A stretch of 64,000 bases of DNA, taken from the NCBI RefSeq assembly GCF_964048965.1, contig NZ_OZ040189.1, forward strand, positions 2,108,001 through 2,172,000, read 5' to 3'. Position 1 is the stretch's first letter, and each line of letters opens with the position of its first letter. The stretch is from Tenacibaculum sp. 190130A14a. GTDB lineage: Bacteria; Bacteroidota; Bacteroidia; Flavobacteriales; Flavobacteriaceae. The position numbers were made by a program, and so were the translations under genes. Below the pieces are notes generated by a model. It was not told the DNA's origin, did not search any database, and worked only from the letters and a program-made list of their open reading frames with translations. Below, one piece after another: positions 35,795-43,705 of this stretch.

Positions 35795-36727
35795 ATGAAC
35801 ACGAAAAATTACGCTGGTATACCAGACCAATACGCAAAGTTAGAAAAAGCAAATATTGTACTTATTCCTGTGCCTTATGACGGTACTAGTACTTGGCAAA
35901 AAGGTGCAGATAAAGGGCCTGATGCATTCTTACAAGCATCAGAAAATATGGAATTATACGATATCGAAACCAATAGCGAAGTATATAAAGAAGGAGTGTA
36001 TTTAACGGAAGCTATAACTGAAAATTCTTCACCAGAAGCGATGGTAGAGGCAGTACATTCGGAAGTAAAAAAATACATTAATAAAAAGAAGTTTGTAACT
36101 ATTGTTGGTGGAGAACATTCTATATCTATAGGTACTATCCGTGCCTTTGACGAATGTTTTAATAACATCTCTGTTTTACATATTGATGCTCATGCCGATT
36201 TACGAAAAGAATACGAAGGTTCGACTTGTAATCATGCTTGTGCAGTTTATGAAGCAAGTCAAAACACCAATTTAGTACAAGTAGGTATTCGTAGTATGGA
36301 CGTCTCTGAAAAATCCTCAATGAACATGGAAAAAGTTTTCTTTGCACATGACATGGCTGTAAATGAAGATTGGGTTGACGATGTACTAGATCAATTAACT
36401 GATAATATCTTTATAACATTTGATTTAGATGCTTTAGACCCATCAATTATGCCTAGTACTGGAACACCAGAGCCAGGAGGATTACTTTGGTATGAAACAT
36501 TAGATTTTTTACGTCGCGTTTTTGAAGAAAGAAACGTTGTAGGATTTGATATTGTAGAGCTATGTCCCAATGAACTTGATAAATCATCAGATTTTTTAAT
36601 GGCCAAATTATACTACAAGATGTTAAGCTATAAGTTTTACTTAAACGAAGAAGATGAAGATGAAGAAGACAAAAAGGAACATAAAGCTATCTCTAAGTTT
36701 AGAGAAGACGAATACGAAGAATATTAA
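35795..36727 (+). CDS. speB: Agmatinase/arginase-family ureohydrolase, 310 aa
   Basis: Manganese-dependent ureohydrolase converting agmatine to putrescine. Metal-binding motifs are intact: VGGEHSISIG, HIDAHADLR and TFDLDALDPSIMP. A longer frame opens at 35666 inside speA, but the ATG at 35795 with an A-rich leader is the better start. The C terminus is highly acidic (EDEDEEDKKEH). Arginase and agmatinase are hard to tell apart by eye; placement directly after arginine decarboxylase makes agmatinase the sensible call. Confidence 0.92.
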   Translation: MNTKNYAGIPDQYAKLEKANIVLIPVPYDGTSTWQKGADKGPDAFLQASENMELYDIETNSEVYKEGVYLTEAITENSSPEAMVEAVHSEVKKYINKKKFVTIVGGEHSISIGTIRAFDECFNNISVLHIDAHADLRKEYEGSTCNHACAVYEASQNTNLVQVGIRSMDVSEKSSMNMEKVFFAHDMAVNEDWVDDVLDQLTDNIFITFDLDALDPSIMPSTGTPEPGGLLWYETLDFLRRVFEERNVVGFDIVELCPNELDKSSDFLMAKLYYKMLSYKFYLNEEDEDEEDKKEHKAISKFREDEYEEY

Positions 36728-36729
36728 AA

Positions 36730-37500
36730 ATGTTAGTCAAAGCATATCATTTAGAAGTTCAAATAGATCTGAGTAGAATCCGAAATTGGTTTTCCAAGTA
36801 TCAATTGTTAAAAAGGGAGCATACTTTTATTCTATATAAAACAAATAAGGAATCTTACATCTACTTAAAAAACTATGGCAGTGTAGTGTTTTTAAATTGT
36901 GAGAATTTTGAAATAGTAACTGTTTTAGAGTATTTAAATGGAACTAAAAACAATATGGAAACAATGCTTTCTGAAGAGTATGAAATAACCATAAATGACG
37001 ATATAGAAGTTGATTTTGGAAGTATACAAATTAAAGAGCTCCATGATGATATAGCGCATATTATTATGTTGAATTTGGCACAATCAGTAGCGCTAATGAA
37101 TTATGTGAACAAGGCTTCTGATTTGCATGAGAAAACCATGGTGTATTCTCGACAGCTTGAGCACACAGGAAACTTTAAACTATCAAAAACAAAAATGCGC
37201 AAGTTTATAGGCAGAACTTTAAATCTAAAAAACAACATAGCCGAAAACTTGTTTGTATTTGACTCACCAGAAGTAGCTTGGAGTGACAAAGAACTGTCAG
37301 TTTTAGATTACAAGTTAAAAGATGAGCTGGATGTTGCAAAAAGACATCAGGGTATTGAAAATAGTCTAAACGTAATAAAAGAAAATTTAGACCTATTTAG
37401 TGATATCATCCATCATAAATATAGTAGCATGCTAGAATGGATAATCATCCTTCTTATCTTATTTGAAATCGTACAAGTTTTAATCGAAAAAATATTATAA
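36730..37500 (+). CDS. RMD1/DUF155 family protein, 256 aa
   Basis: Protein of the RMD1/YagE family (DUF155). A soluble alpha/beta part is followed by a helical region (QSVALMNYVNKASDLHEKT, LKDELDVAKRHQGIENSLN) and a C-terminal membrane anchor (LEWIIILLILFEIVQVLI), the characteristic end of the family. Biochemical function unknown. It is 2 bases after speB and 2 bases before the deoxyhypusine synthase-like gene, so it is cotranscribed with polyamine enzymes. Confidence 0.85.
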   Translation: MLVKAYHLEVQIDLSRIRNWFSKYQLLKREHTFILYKTNKESYIYLKNYGSVVFLNCENFEIVTVLEYLNGTKNNMETMLSEEYEITINDDIEVDFGSIQIKELHDDIAHIIMLNLAQSVALMNYVNKASDLHEKTMVYSRQLEHTGNFKLSKTKMRKFIGRTLNLKNNIAENLFVFDSPEVAWSDKELSVLDYKLKDELDVAKRHQGIENSLNVIKENLDLFSDIIHHKYSSMLEWIIILLILFEIVQVLIEKIL

Positions 37501-37502
37501 AA

Positions 37503-38471
37503 ATGAACAAACCAATTACAAATTTTATAGAAAAATACTTTTTACACTTTAATGCAGCATCGTTAGTAGATGCTGCCAAAGGTTACGAAACTCAATTAGA
37601 ACAAGGAGCTAAAATGTTAATTTCTTTAGCTGGTGCTATGAGTACTGCGGAATTAGGAAAAATTTTTGCTGAAATGATTCGTCAAGACAAAGTGCACATT
37701 ATTTCATGCACAGGAGCCAATTTGGAGGAAGATATCATGAATTTAGTGGCACATTCTCATTATAAAAGAGTTCCAAACTATCGTGATTTAACGCCTCAAG
37801 ATGAATGGGATTTATTATTAAAAGGCTTAAACCGAGTAACAGACACTTGCATACCAGAGGAAGAAGCTTTTCGAAGATTACAAAAGCATATTTTAAAGAT
37901 TTGGAAGGATGCTGAAAAAAATGGAGAACGCTATTTTCCGCATGAATTTATGTACAAATTATTATTATCAGGAGTATTAGAAGAATATTATGAAATAGAT
38001 ATTAAAGATTCTTGGATGTACGCTGCAGCTGAAAAGAATTTACCAATGGTAGTTCCAGGATGGGAAGATTCTACTATGGGAAATATTTTTGCTTCCTATG
38101 TTTTAAAAGGAGAATTGAAAGCTTCTACGATGAAAAGTGGAATTGAATACATGACCTTTTTAGCAGATTGGTATACTAATAATTCGAACAATGGAATTGG
38201 CTTTTTCCAAATTGGAGGAGGAATTGCTGGCGATTTTCCTATTTGTGTAGTACCAATGCTTTATCAAGATATGGAACAAGAAAACACTCCTTTTTGGAGC
38301 TATTTCTGTCAAATTTCAGATTCGACAACAAGTTATGGTTCTTATTCTGGAGCAGTTCCTAATGAAAAAATCACTTGGGGTAAACTAGACATAGATACTC
38401 CAAAATTCATTATTGAAAGTGATGCCACTATTGTTGCTCCATTAATTTTTGCGTATCTTTTAAACATGTAA
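37503..38471 (+). CDS. Deoxyhypusine synthase-family protein, 322 aa
   Basis: NAD-dependent aminobutyl transferase family. Features are the NAD-binding VHIISCTGANLEEDIMN, FFQIGGGIAGDFP, and the region around the essential lysine, K294 in ITWGKLD, equivalent to the lysine of eukaryotic deoxyhypusine synthase. Bacteria have no eIF5A, so the substrate is more likely a polyamine (homospermidine-type reaction) or unknown. It follows speA, speB and RMD1 with 2-base gaps, which supports a polyamine substrate made by SpeB. Confidence 0.88.
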   Translation: MNKPITNFIEKYFLHFNAASLVDAAKGYETQLEQGAKMLISLAGAMSTAELGKIFAEMIRQDKVHIISCTGANLEEDIMNLVAHSHYKRVPNYRDLTPQDEWDLLLKGLNRVTDTCIPEEEAFRRLQKHILKIWKDAEKNGERYFPHEFMYKLLLSGVLEEYYEIDIKDSWMYAAAEKNLPMVVPGWEDSTMGNIFASYVLKGELKASTMKSGIEYMTFLADWYTNNSNNGIGFFQIGGGIAGDFPICVVPMLYQDMEQENTPFWSYFCQISDSTTSYGSYSGAVPNEKITWGKLDIDTPKFIIESDATIVAPLIFAYLLNM

Positions 38472-38472
38472 A

Positions 38473-38730
38473 ATGAAAAGAGTTATTGTTGAATATAGTA
38501 AGCTAACAACTAATATATTAGATTTATTAGTAGCAAAATATCCAGATGGATATGAGTATGAAGATATTATTTCCTTTCAAAACTCTCAAGGACAAACCAC
38601 AAAAGCTGTAGAGGTTAAAACAGAGGATACAATTTACTTAGTCAAGATTAACAAACAACTTAATCAAACTATAGAAGATTATTCCGAAGACAGAGAATCG
38701 TTTAACGATTTTGATAATGAATATTTTTAA
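38473..38730 (+). CDS. Hypothetical acidic protein, 85 aa
   Basis: Starts one base after the deoxyhypusine synthase-like stop. Small and acidic with helix (SKLTTNILDLLVAKYP), two beta-like segments (TKAVEVKTEDTIYLVKINK) and an acidic tail. No family recognised. The end overlaps the next gene by 14 bases, so it is certainly translated as part of the operon. Confidence 0.72.
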   Translation: MKRVIVEYSKLTTNILDLLVAKYPDGYEYEDIISFQNSQGQTTKAVEVKTEDTIYLVKINKQLNQTIEDYSEDRESFNDFDNEYF

Positions 38731-39010
38731 ACCATTACGGATGGGATATTACAGTTCTTTTCAAGATGCAAATACTCAAGGAGTGTTTTTACGTCACGAG
38801 AGTGGGTACTATTATTTCAGAAATACTCAAAATGATGAACATGATGAAATTGTTTTTGAAGAAGTAAATAAAAAAGTTTTAGAAAAATACGATTTAAGAA
38901 CATTAGAATTCAAAGGAAAAAAATTTCAATTGTACTATACTGAAATTATGGAGGATTTAGACGATGAAGATTTTATCGTTTTAAGATTAGATGATTTAGA
39001 ATTAACTTAA
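38717..39010 (+). CDS. Small cytoplasmic protein, paralogue B, 97 aa
   Basis: A TTG at 38711 would give two more residues, but the ATG at 38717 is preferred. No signal peptide. The C-terminal 70 residues resemble the secreted proteins at 33051 and 44559: GYYSSFQ, a DEIVFEEVNKKVLEKYDL segment, and GKKFQLYYTE followed by LRLDDLEL. It has lost or never had the export signal of the others. Overlaps the preceding gene by 14 bases. Function unknown. Confidence 0.7.
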   Translation: MNIFKPLRMGYYSSFQDANTQGVFLRHESGYYYFRNTQNDEHDEIVFEEVNKKVLEKYDLRTLEFKGKKFQLYYTEIMEDLDDEDFIVLRLDDLELT

Positions 39011-39012
39011 TT

Positions 39013-39423
39013 ATGGAATTAAACTTTCACATATCCCTTCCTTGTAAGGATCTAAATGAGACCTTACAGTATTATACGGAAGAATTAGGACTAGAAATAG
39101 GTAGATCTACTAGTAAATGGGTAGATTTTAATCTATACGGAACGCAATTAACTTTTGTTAAAGTAGAGGAATATACTTTCCAATACCCATTTTATGTTTT
39201 AGAAGATAATCAATTACCGACATTTCATTTTGGTATTATACTAAACTATGAAAACTGGGAAAGTATTTATGATAGAATAAATAGATGGTCTACTGACACA
39301 ATTATTAAAACAACGTTTTTTGAAGATCAAAATGGAGAACAAAGTTCGTTTTTCGTTCAGGATCCAAACAACTATCATATTGAATTTAAAACCTTTAAAG
39401 AGAAAGGTGAAATTTTTATGTAA
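39013..39423 (+). CDS. VOC-family (glyoxalase-like) protein, 136 aa
   Basis: Small cytoplasmic metalloenzyme fold with two beta-alpha-beta-beta-beta modules: FHISLPCKDLNETLQYYTE at the N terminus, WVDFNLYGTQLTF, and the C-terminal QDPNNYHIEFKTF, with a glutamate in the usual metal position. Family members include glyoxalase I, dioxygenases and antibiotic-resistance proteins; the substrate cannot be assigned. Two bases separate it from the previous gene. Confidence 0.85.
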   Translation: MELNFHISLPCKDLNETLQYYTEELGLEIGRSTSKWVDFNLYGTQLTFVKVEEYTFQYPFYVLEDNQLPTFHFGIILNYENWESIYDRINRWSTDTIIKTTFFEDQNGEQSSFFVQDPNNYHIEFKTFKEKGEIFM

Positions 39424-39441
39424 ATAACTAAAAAATAAACA

Positions 39442-39867
39442 ATGGGAATAATAGATCTTTTTGAATCAAGTATTCATAGAAACAATATGGCACACTTTTC
39501 TGCAATATTAAATATAGCATTAGTAGATGGTGAATTGAACTCGGATGAACAATTAATCATTAATCGGTTTGTTAAAAAATTGGATATAACTGAGGAAGAA
39601 TATAAAGAAGTCCTAAAAGCTCCAAACAAATATCCAATTATACCTCAAAACAATATAGATGATAGACTTGAGCGTTTGTTAGATTTGTTTAAAATCATTC
39701 TTTCTGATCATAGAATTGATAAAGAAGAAAGTGATTTAGTCCTACGATACGCAATTCAATTAGGATTTAGTGAAGACTCTGCTAAATCTATTATAAAAAA
39801 ATCATTGAATATATTTAATGCAGATATAGATTTTGATGATTACAAAAAAATATTAAGTATTATTTAA
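39442..39867 (+). CDS. TerB-like protein, 141 aa
   Basis: All-helical protein of the TerB/tellurite-resistance superfamily, seen in the two similar halves: ALVDGELNSDEQLIINRFV and IILSDHRIDKEESDLVLRYA, each with an acidic pair in the D-G-x-x-x-x-x-E pattern. Often membrane-associated metal-stress or envelope-stress proteins. Eighteen bases after the VOC gene and 12 before the universal stress protein, so part of the stress operon. Confidence 0.83.
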   Translation: MGIIDLFESSIHRNNMAHFSAILNIALVDGELNSDEQLIINRFVKKLDITEEEYKEVLKAPNKYPIIPQNNIDDRLERLLDLFKIILSDHRIDKEESDLVLRYAIQLGFSEDSAKSIIKKSLNIFNADIDFDDYKKILSII

Positions 39868-39879
39868 TAAATAAATCAA

Positions 39880-40713
39880 ATGAAAAATATTTTAATTCCT
39901 TATGATTTCTCAGAAACAGCAATTAATGCATTAAATTATACTAAAAAACTTTTTGCAGAACAGAATATAAATATCTTTTTATTGGATGTTTATATAGGCG
40001 AAAGATCTTACTTATTAAGTGAGGAATATAATGAGAAATGGTTTAGTCAAATGGACGATGAAATTGAAGATGAATTGAAATATTTGGTTGATATTCTCAA
40101 TAGAGAAAATAAAGGTTTTTCATATCATGCTATTGCCGATTCTAACTCTTTAACAAATGCCATAAAGGAAACTATTAAAGAAGAGAAAATTGATTTGGTG
40201 ATATGTGGTACAAAAGGCGCCAAAAGTTTGGCGCAAACCTTTATTGGAACGAATACAGTTAAAATAATCAGAGCAATTGACTATACACCTATATTGGTAG
40301 TTCCTACAGAATATAAGTATAAAAATATAGACAGGATTATCCTTTCTACAAACTATAAAAGACCTTTTAATAAAACAGAACTTCATCCATTAATTAGATT
40401 GAGTAATATGAAACGCTGCAATGTGGAAATTGTAAATCTTTCTATCGAAGAGGCTTTAACAAATAAGCAAAGAACTCATAAAGTAAATCTAAGAGAATTA
40501 TTACAAGATTTACAAACTCATTATAAAAAGCTTAGCTGGGAAGAATCTGAATCATACACTCTTCAAAAATATGTGGAAGAATCTAACGGACAATTACTAG
40601 TTCTCATCAATCATCATTATAATTTCTTTAATAAATTATTAAACGAAGATGTTATTAAAAAAGTTACTTTTAGTAGTAAAATACCTTTACTAATTTTACC
40701 AGAAATGTCATGA
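39880..40713 (+). CDS. Universal stress protein, 277 aa
   Basis: Cytoplasmic protein with an intact UspA domain in the first half: ILIPYDFSETAINAL (strand and first helix), LLDVYIG, and the nucleotide-binding-type loop ICGTKGAKSLAQTFIGTNT. The second half (from about residue 150) is a more divergent UspA-like domain (RIILSTNYKRPFNKTELHP). It ends with an ATGA overlap with the next gene. Two-domain USPs accumulate under stress; a specific partner is not visible. Confidence 0.9.
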   Translation: MKNILIPYDFSETAINALNYTKKLFAEQNINIFLLDVYIGERSYLLSEEYNEKWFSQMDDEIEDELKYLVDILNRENKGFSYHAIADSNSLTNAIKETIKEEKIDLVICGTKGAKSLAQTFIGTNTVKIIRAIDYTPILVVPTEYKYKNIDRIILSTNYKRPFNKTELHPLIRLSNMKRCNVEIVNLSIEEALTNKQRTHKVNLRELLQDLQTHYKKLSWEESESYTLQKYVEESNGQLLVLINHHYNFFNKLLNEDVIKKVTFSSKIPLLILPEMS

Positions 40714-41111
40714 AAAGTTTAAATTTTAATGAAGATTTTTATATCGCAATCACCCACCTTTTTTATTCTTTCTCTATGATTGACAAAACCATAACTATTC
40801 AAGAAAAAAAGGAAATAGTTTGGGCTATAAAAGAAGAATGGGCTACAAATGAATATGGATTTAATAGTGAAGAGTTAATTTATGAAACTATGAGAAATTT
40901 AATTAATGGTAATTTATCAGCAGAAAAAGCTTATGATTTTTTTAAAAGTTTTTTCTTAACTAATAACAGCTTTTTTAATAATGAAGTTAATATTGAACTC
41001 TTGGATACCTGTTATAAAATTTGTAATGCAAATAATAGTAAAAACAAATCTGAATTAATTCTATTGGCTAAATTGCAGAAACTAATAGAAGATAGAAAAA
41101 TTATAAATTAA
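40710..41111 (+). CDS. TerB-like or unknown helical protein, 133 aa
   Basis: ATGA overlap with the universal stress protein. All-helical, with a TerB-like pattern in SMIDKTITIQEKKEIVWAI and a second region NNSKNKSELILLAKLQKLI; the acidic metal-site residues are weaker than in the neighbour at 39442. It might be a second TerB-type protein. Not sure of the family. It is directly followed by the CorA-like transporter gene. Confidence 0.6.
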   Translation: MKSLNFNEDFYIAITHLFYSFSMIDKTITIQEKKEIVWAIKEEWATNEYGFNSEELIYETMRNLINGNLSAEKAYDFFKSFFLTNNSFFNNEVNIELLDTCYKICNANNSKNKSELILLAKLQKLIEDRKIIN

Positions 41112-42167
41112 ATGAGATTTACTACCCGTCAAAAGAATAAAAGTGAAATCCCTGGCAAACCAATATTTATAGGTACGCAAAAACAGGATAATATTTATAT
41201 TACTCTAATTGCTTTTGATGATAACCAATTTATAGAAATTGAAATATTAGAAATTGAAGAAATTTTTAGTTACCTATCCCAATATAAAAATGCATGGATT
41301 AATATAGACGGTATTCATGATGTAGAATTGATTAAGATGATATGTGAACGCTTTGATATACATTCTTTATTGATTGAAGATATTGTTAACACTGGAGTAC
41401 GATCAAAGTCTGATATAGAGGATGATTTTATTTTTACAGTCATAAAAATGATGTTCTTAGGTAAAGATCAAACATTACACTCTGAACAGCTATCTATGTT
41501 TTTAACCAAAAATGTATTACTAACTTTTCAAGAAAAAAAAGGAGATGTTTTTGATCCAATTAGAGAAAGGATTAGGAATAAAAAGGGTAGAATTAGAAGT
41601 TATAACCTCAGTTACTTAAAATACTGCTTATTAGATGTTATTATCGATAACTATAATTACTTAATAGAAATATTCGGTGAAAATGTAGAAGAACTAGAAG
41701 ATCGAATTTTATCTAATCCTAGCAAAAATGTCCTAGAAGACATTAATAAAAATAAAATAGAACTTAATTATTTTAAAAAAAATATTAGACCTGCTCGTGA
41801 AACAATTAATAACTTTAAGAATTATAAAACACCCTTAATTACAAAACGTGAACAACCATTTTATAATGACCTTAATGAGTTGATAAATAGAATATATGAA
41901 ACATTGGAAAATTATAAGATGATGTTAAGTGAACAATTAACCGTCTATTCTACAAATGTTAACTATAAACTCAATGAAATTATGAAACTTCTTACTATTT
42001 TCTCTGTAGTCTTTATACCAATAACATTTATAGCAGGTATATATGGTACTAACTTTAACAATGTTCCTGAATTGAAACTAGAATATGGATATTTTTATAT
42101 GTGGGGAATTATAATTATTGTGACAATTTCAATGCTTGTATTTTTTAAAAAAAAGAAATGGTTTTAA
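41112..42167 (+). CDS. CorA-family divalent cation transporter with GTN motif, 351 aa
   Basis: Large cytoplasmic funnel domain (residues 1-285) followed by two C-terminal membrane helices: LLTIFSVVFIPITFIAGIY and WGIIIIVTISMLVFF. The inter-helix signature, GMN in CorA, reads G312-T313-N314 (IYGTNFNNVPEL). GMN is almost invariant in CorA; ZntB uses GIN. Selectivity is therefore uncertain: Mg, Zn or another ion. The WININIDG-like N-terminal patch reads AWINIDGIHD. It is the last gene of the long stress operon. Confidence 0.9.
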   Translation: MRFTTRQKNKSEIPGKPIFIGTQKQDNIYITLIAFDDNQFIEIEILEIEEIFSYLSQYKNAWINIDGIHDVELIKMICERFDIHSLLIEDIVNTGVRSKSDIEDDFIFTVIKMMFLGKDQTLHSEQLSMFLTKNVLLTFQEKKGDVFDPIRERIRNKKGRIRSYNLSYLKYCLLDVIIDNYNYLIEIFGENVEELEDRILSNPSKNVLEDINKNKIELNYFKKNIRPARETINNFKNYKTPLITKREQPFYNDLNELINRIYETLENYKMMLSEQLTVYSTNVNYKLNEIMKLLTIFSVVFIPITFIAGIYGTNFNNVPELKLEYGYFYMWGIIIIVTISMLVFFKKKKWF

Positions 42168-42228
42168 ATAATAAATTAGGTTTAATTCCAAATTTTAATA
42201 ATAGCTCACAATATTTAAAATTAAAGTG

Positions 42229-42255
42229 TGACCAAATAATAATTTAATCGTCTAA
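42229..42255 (+). promoter_or_regulatory. ECF-sigma-type promoter, site 2 (sRNA)
   Basis: TGACCAAA, then CGTCTAA starting 20 bases after the T of TGACC. Preceded by GTG as in the site at 42401 and A-G-TGACC at 42915. No gene starts downstream before the terminator at 42343-42367, so it should drive a short transcript. Confidence 0.68.
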
Positions 42256-42259
42256 AAAG

Positions 42260-42367
42260 AGATTCCCCTGCTTTTTAAAAAAAGGCAACCATTTTTCTCT
42301 ATTTGAAAATAGAGAATATTTTCTTTTTCATTACAATTCCCTACCCACTCCTTGGAGTGGGTTTTTT
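42260..42367 (+). ncRNA. Predicted small RNA driven by ECF-type promoter
   Basis: About 108 nt between the expected transcription start, just after site 2, and a strong terminator. No ATG occurs in it. A perfect hairpin (TTCTCTATT/AATAGAGAA, TGAA loop, 42295-42316) and the terminator hairpin (42343-42362) are visible, with single-stranded A/T-rich stretches between. This is the architecture of sigma-dependent small RNAs that repress envelope mRNAs. Targets are unknown. Confidence 0.55.
42343..42367 (+). terminator. Rho-independent terminator
   Basis: Stem ACCCACTCC/GGAGTGGGT with loop TT, then TTTTT. It is GC-richer than any other stem nearby. It ends the predicted small RNA and isolates the next ECF-type promoter 34 bases later. 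Confidence 0.88.
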
Positions 42368-42400
42368 AAAAAACAACAATATCTCTTAATGAATTTTATG

Positions 42401-42427
42401 TGACCAAACAATTCAATTATCGTCCTT
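42401..42427 (+). promoter_or_regulatory. ECF-sigma-type promoter, site 3
   Basis: TGACCAAA with CGTCC starting 20 bases later, the same geometry and almost the same sequence as site 2. The following gene starts at 42453, giving a short leader of about 20-25 bases. Confidence 0.68.
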
Positions 42428-42452
42428 ATAATAACATCTTTTTACTCATATT

Positions 42453-42896
42453 ATGGCGAAAATAAATTCTGTTCAATTAACAAATATTCCTAAAGAAATA
42501 ATAGTAGGAAATAAATTATTTAACCTCAATGTCCAAATCGAAATTGAATGTCATAAAATAGACTTACAATTAGAAATGGAATATTATCTACATGCTTTTA
42601 TTTATGATGTAAAAGGAAAACTAGATACACCTGTATTAGTTCCTAACTGGAACAATAGTTTTGTTTTCCCCATAGCATTTGAAAATTCGGATGAATATTT
42701 AGGAAAAACCCAATGTCTTTTTACTACAAATAAAAAAAGTATTTCAATTTCACTCAATATTGATCTCATGCTAGGCAAATTAAAAGAATCTAGTTTTCCT
42801 ATTACAAAAAGATTAGAAGCTTATGTCGCTATAATACCCGCAATTGGGGTTGCTGGAAAACATTCATCAATTCACAGCGTAAATATGCTTCATTGA
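42453..42896 (+). CDS. Hypothetical beta-rich protein, 147 aa, ECF-controlled
   Basis: Soluble protein without signal peptide or membrane helix, predicted mainly beta (VQIEIECHKIDLQLEMEYYL, SISISLNIDL). No family recognised. It lies alone between two ECF-type promoter sites, with its own site 26 bases upstream of the ATG and the sigma gene's site 18 bases after its stop, so it is likely a direct target of the sigma factor. A role in the stress response is inferred from this only. Confidence 0.65.
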   Translation: MAKINSVQLTNIPKEIIVGNKLFNLNVQIEIECHKIDLQLEMEYYLHAFIYDVKGKLDTPVLVPNWNNSFVFPIAFENSDEYLGKTQCLFTTNKKSISISLNIDLMLGKLKESSFPITKRLEAYVAIIPAIGVAGKHSSIHSVNMLH

Positions 42897-42914
42897 AAAA
42901 AATAGAATATAAAG

Positions 42915-42941
42915 TGACCAATACAGTTTTTGCCCGTCTAA
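42915..42941 (+). promoter_or_regulatory. ECF-sigma-type promoter, site 4, before the sigma gene
   Basis: TGACCA with CGTCTAA starting 20 bases later, 23 bases before the sigma factor ATG. Same geometry as sites 2 and 3, and the strongest hint of sigma-factor autoregulation. Confidence 0.68.
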
Positions 42942-42963
42942 AGAATAAATTAATCAACCTCTT

Positions 42964-43521
42964 ATGTTCGCTCGAAAAAAATCAGATATCTACTTAATTA
43001 AAAAGTTTTTAAGTAAAAAAGATGTCAGCGCTTTTGGTGAATTGTATGACAGATATACTGATCGTGTTTATGCTAAATGCCTTCGCTTTTTTCAGGATGA
43101 AAATAGAGCTAAAGATGCAACACAAGATATTTTTATTAAAATTTTATATGAGTTGCACTCAATTAAGGAGACGGAATACTTTTCTTCTTGGCTATATACT
43201 GTTACGTACAGATATTGTATAGATGAATATAGGAAAGAGAAAAAGAATTTCTTTAAAGATTCAGATATACCGTTAAAAGTTTATTATGAAGAAGATGAAA
43301 ATGTTTTTAATAATTTCTATTCTGAAATTCTTGAGAAAGGATTAGAAAAACTAAACATAGAAGAAAGAACAATTATCATGATGAAATATATTGACGAAAT
43401 GAACATCAGAACAATTTCAGAAATATTAGGTATTGGCGAATCTGCTGTAAAAATGAGGTTAAAACGAACCAGAGAAAAATTAATTAATATCTGTAATATA
43501 CTTATAAACAAAGAATATTAG
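42964..43521 (+). CDS. ECF-type RNA polymerase sigma factor, 185 aa
   Basis: Sigma-70 family, extracytoplasmic-function class: region 2 (FGELYDRYTDRVYAKCLRF, DATQDIFIKILYEL, SWLYTVTYRYCIDEYRKEK) and region 4 (ERTIIMMKYIDEMNIRTIS, GIGESAVKMRLKRTREKL). Region 3 is absent, as usual for ECF. No classic zinc-binding anti-sigma gene follows; instead a 56-residue frame starts 2 bases after the stop. An ECF-type promoter lies 23 bases upstream and matching sites occur before two neighbouring units, so it probably regulates itself and this block. The signal is unknown; the company of channels and a bactofilin suggests envelope or osmotic stress. Confidence 0.94.
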   Translation: MFARKKSDIYLIKKFLSKKDVSAFGELYDRYTDRVYAKCLRFFQDENRAKDATQDIFIKILYELHSIKETEYFSSWLYTVTYRYCIDEYRKEKKNFFKDSDIPLKVYYEEDENVFNNFYSEILEKGLEKLNIEERTIIMMKYIDEMNIRTISEILGIGESAVKMRLKRTREKLINICNILINKEY

Positions 43522-43523
43522 TT

Positions 43524-43694
43524 ATGGACAAAGGATTTAAAAATATAAATACCAAAATAAAGACGCCTAAATCTGTAAAAGATGATGTTATGTGGCATGT
43601 TGAAAAAGTCTTTTTAGTTGAAGCTATTTTTAAACATTTTACGATAACCTTTGGAAAATCGCTGATATCACTATTTAATAACAAACAAAAATAA
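43524..43694 (+). CDS. Small ORF after the sigma gene, candidate anti-sigma, 56 aa
   Basis: ATG two bases after the sigma stop, ends before the MscS gene. Sequence begins MDKGFKNINTKIKTPKSVK, then a helix-like part DDVMWHVEKVFLVEAIF and an amphipathic end FGKSLISLFNNKQK. It is too short for a membrane anti-sigma domain; no cysteine/histidine zinc motif. Small genes directly after ECF genes are often anti-sigma factors or their partners, so this is a candidate by position only. Confidence 0.45.
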   Translation: MDKGFKNINTKIKTPKSVKDDVMWHVEKVFLVEAIFKHFTITFGKSLISLFNNKQK

Positions 43695-43705
43695 ACGGAA
43701 ATAAA

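Noticed and set aside
38711-38716. TTG start for the small protein at 38717
   Set aside because: A normal ATG follows two codons later and the overlap with the previous gene remains.
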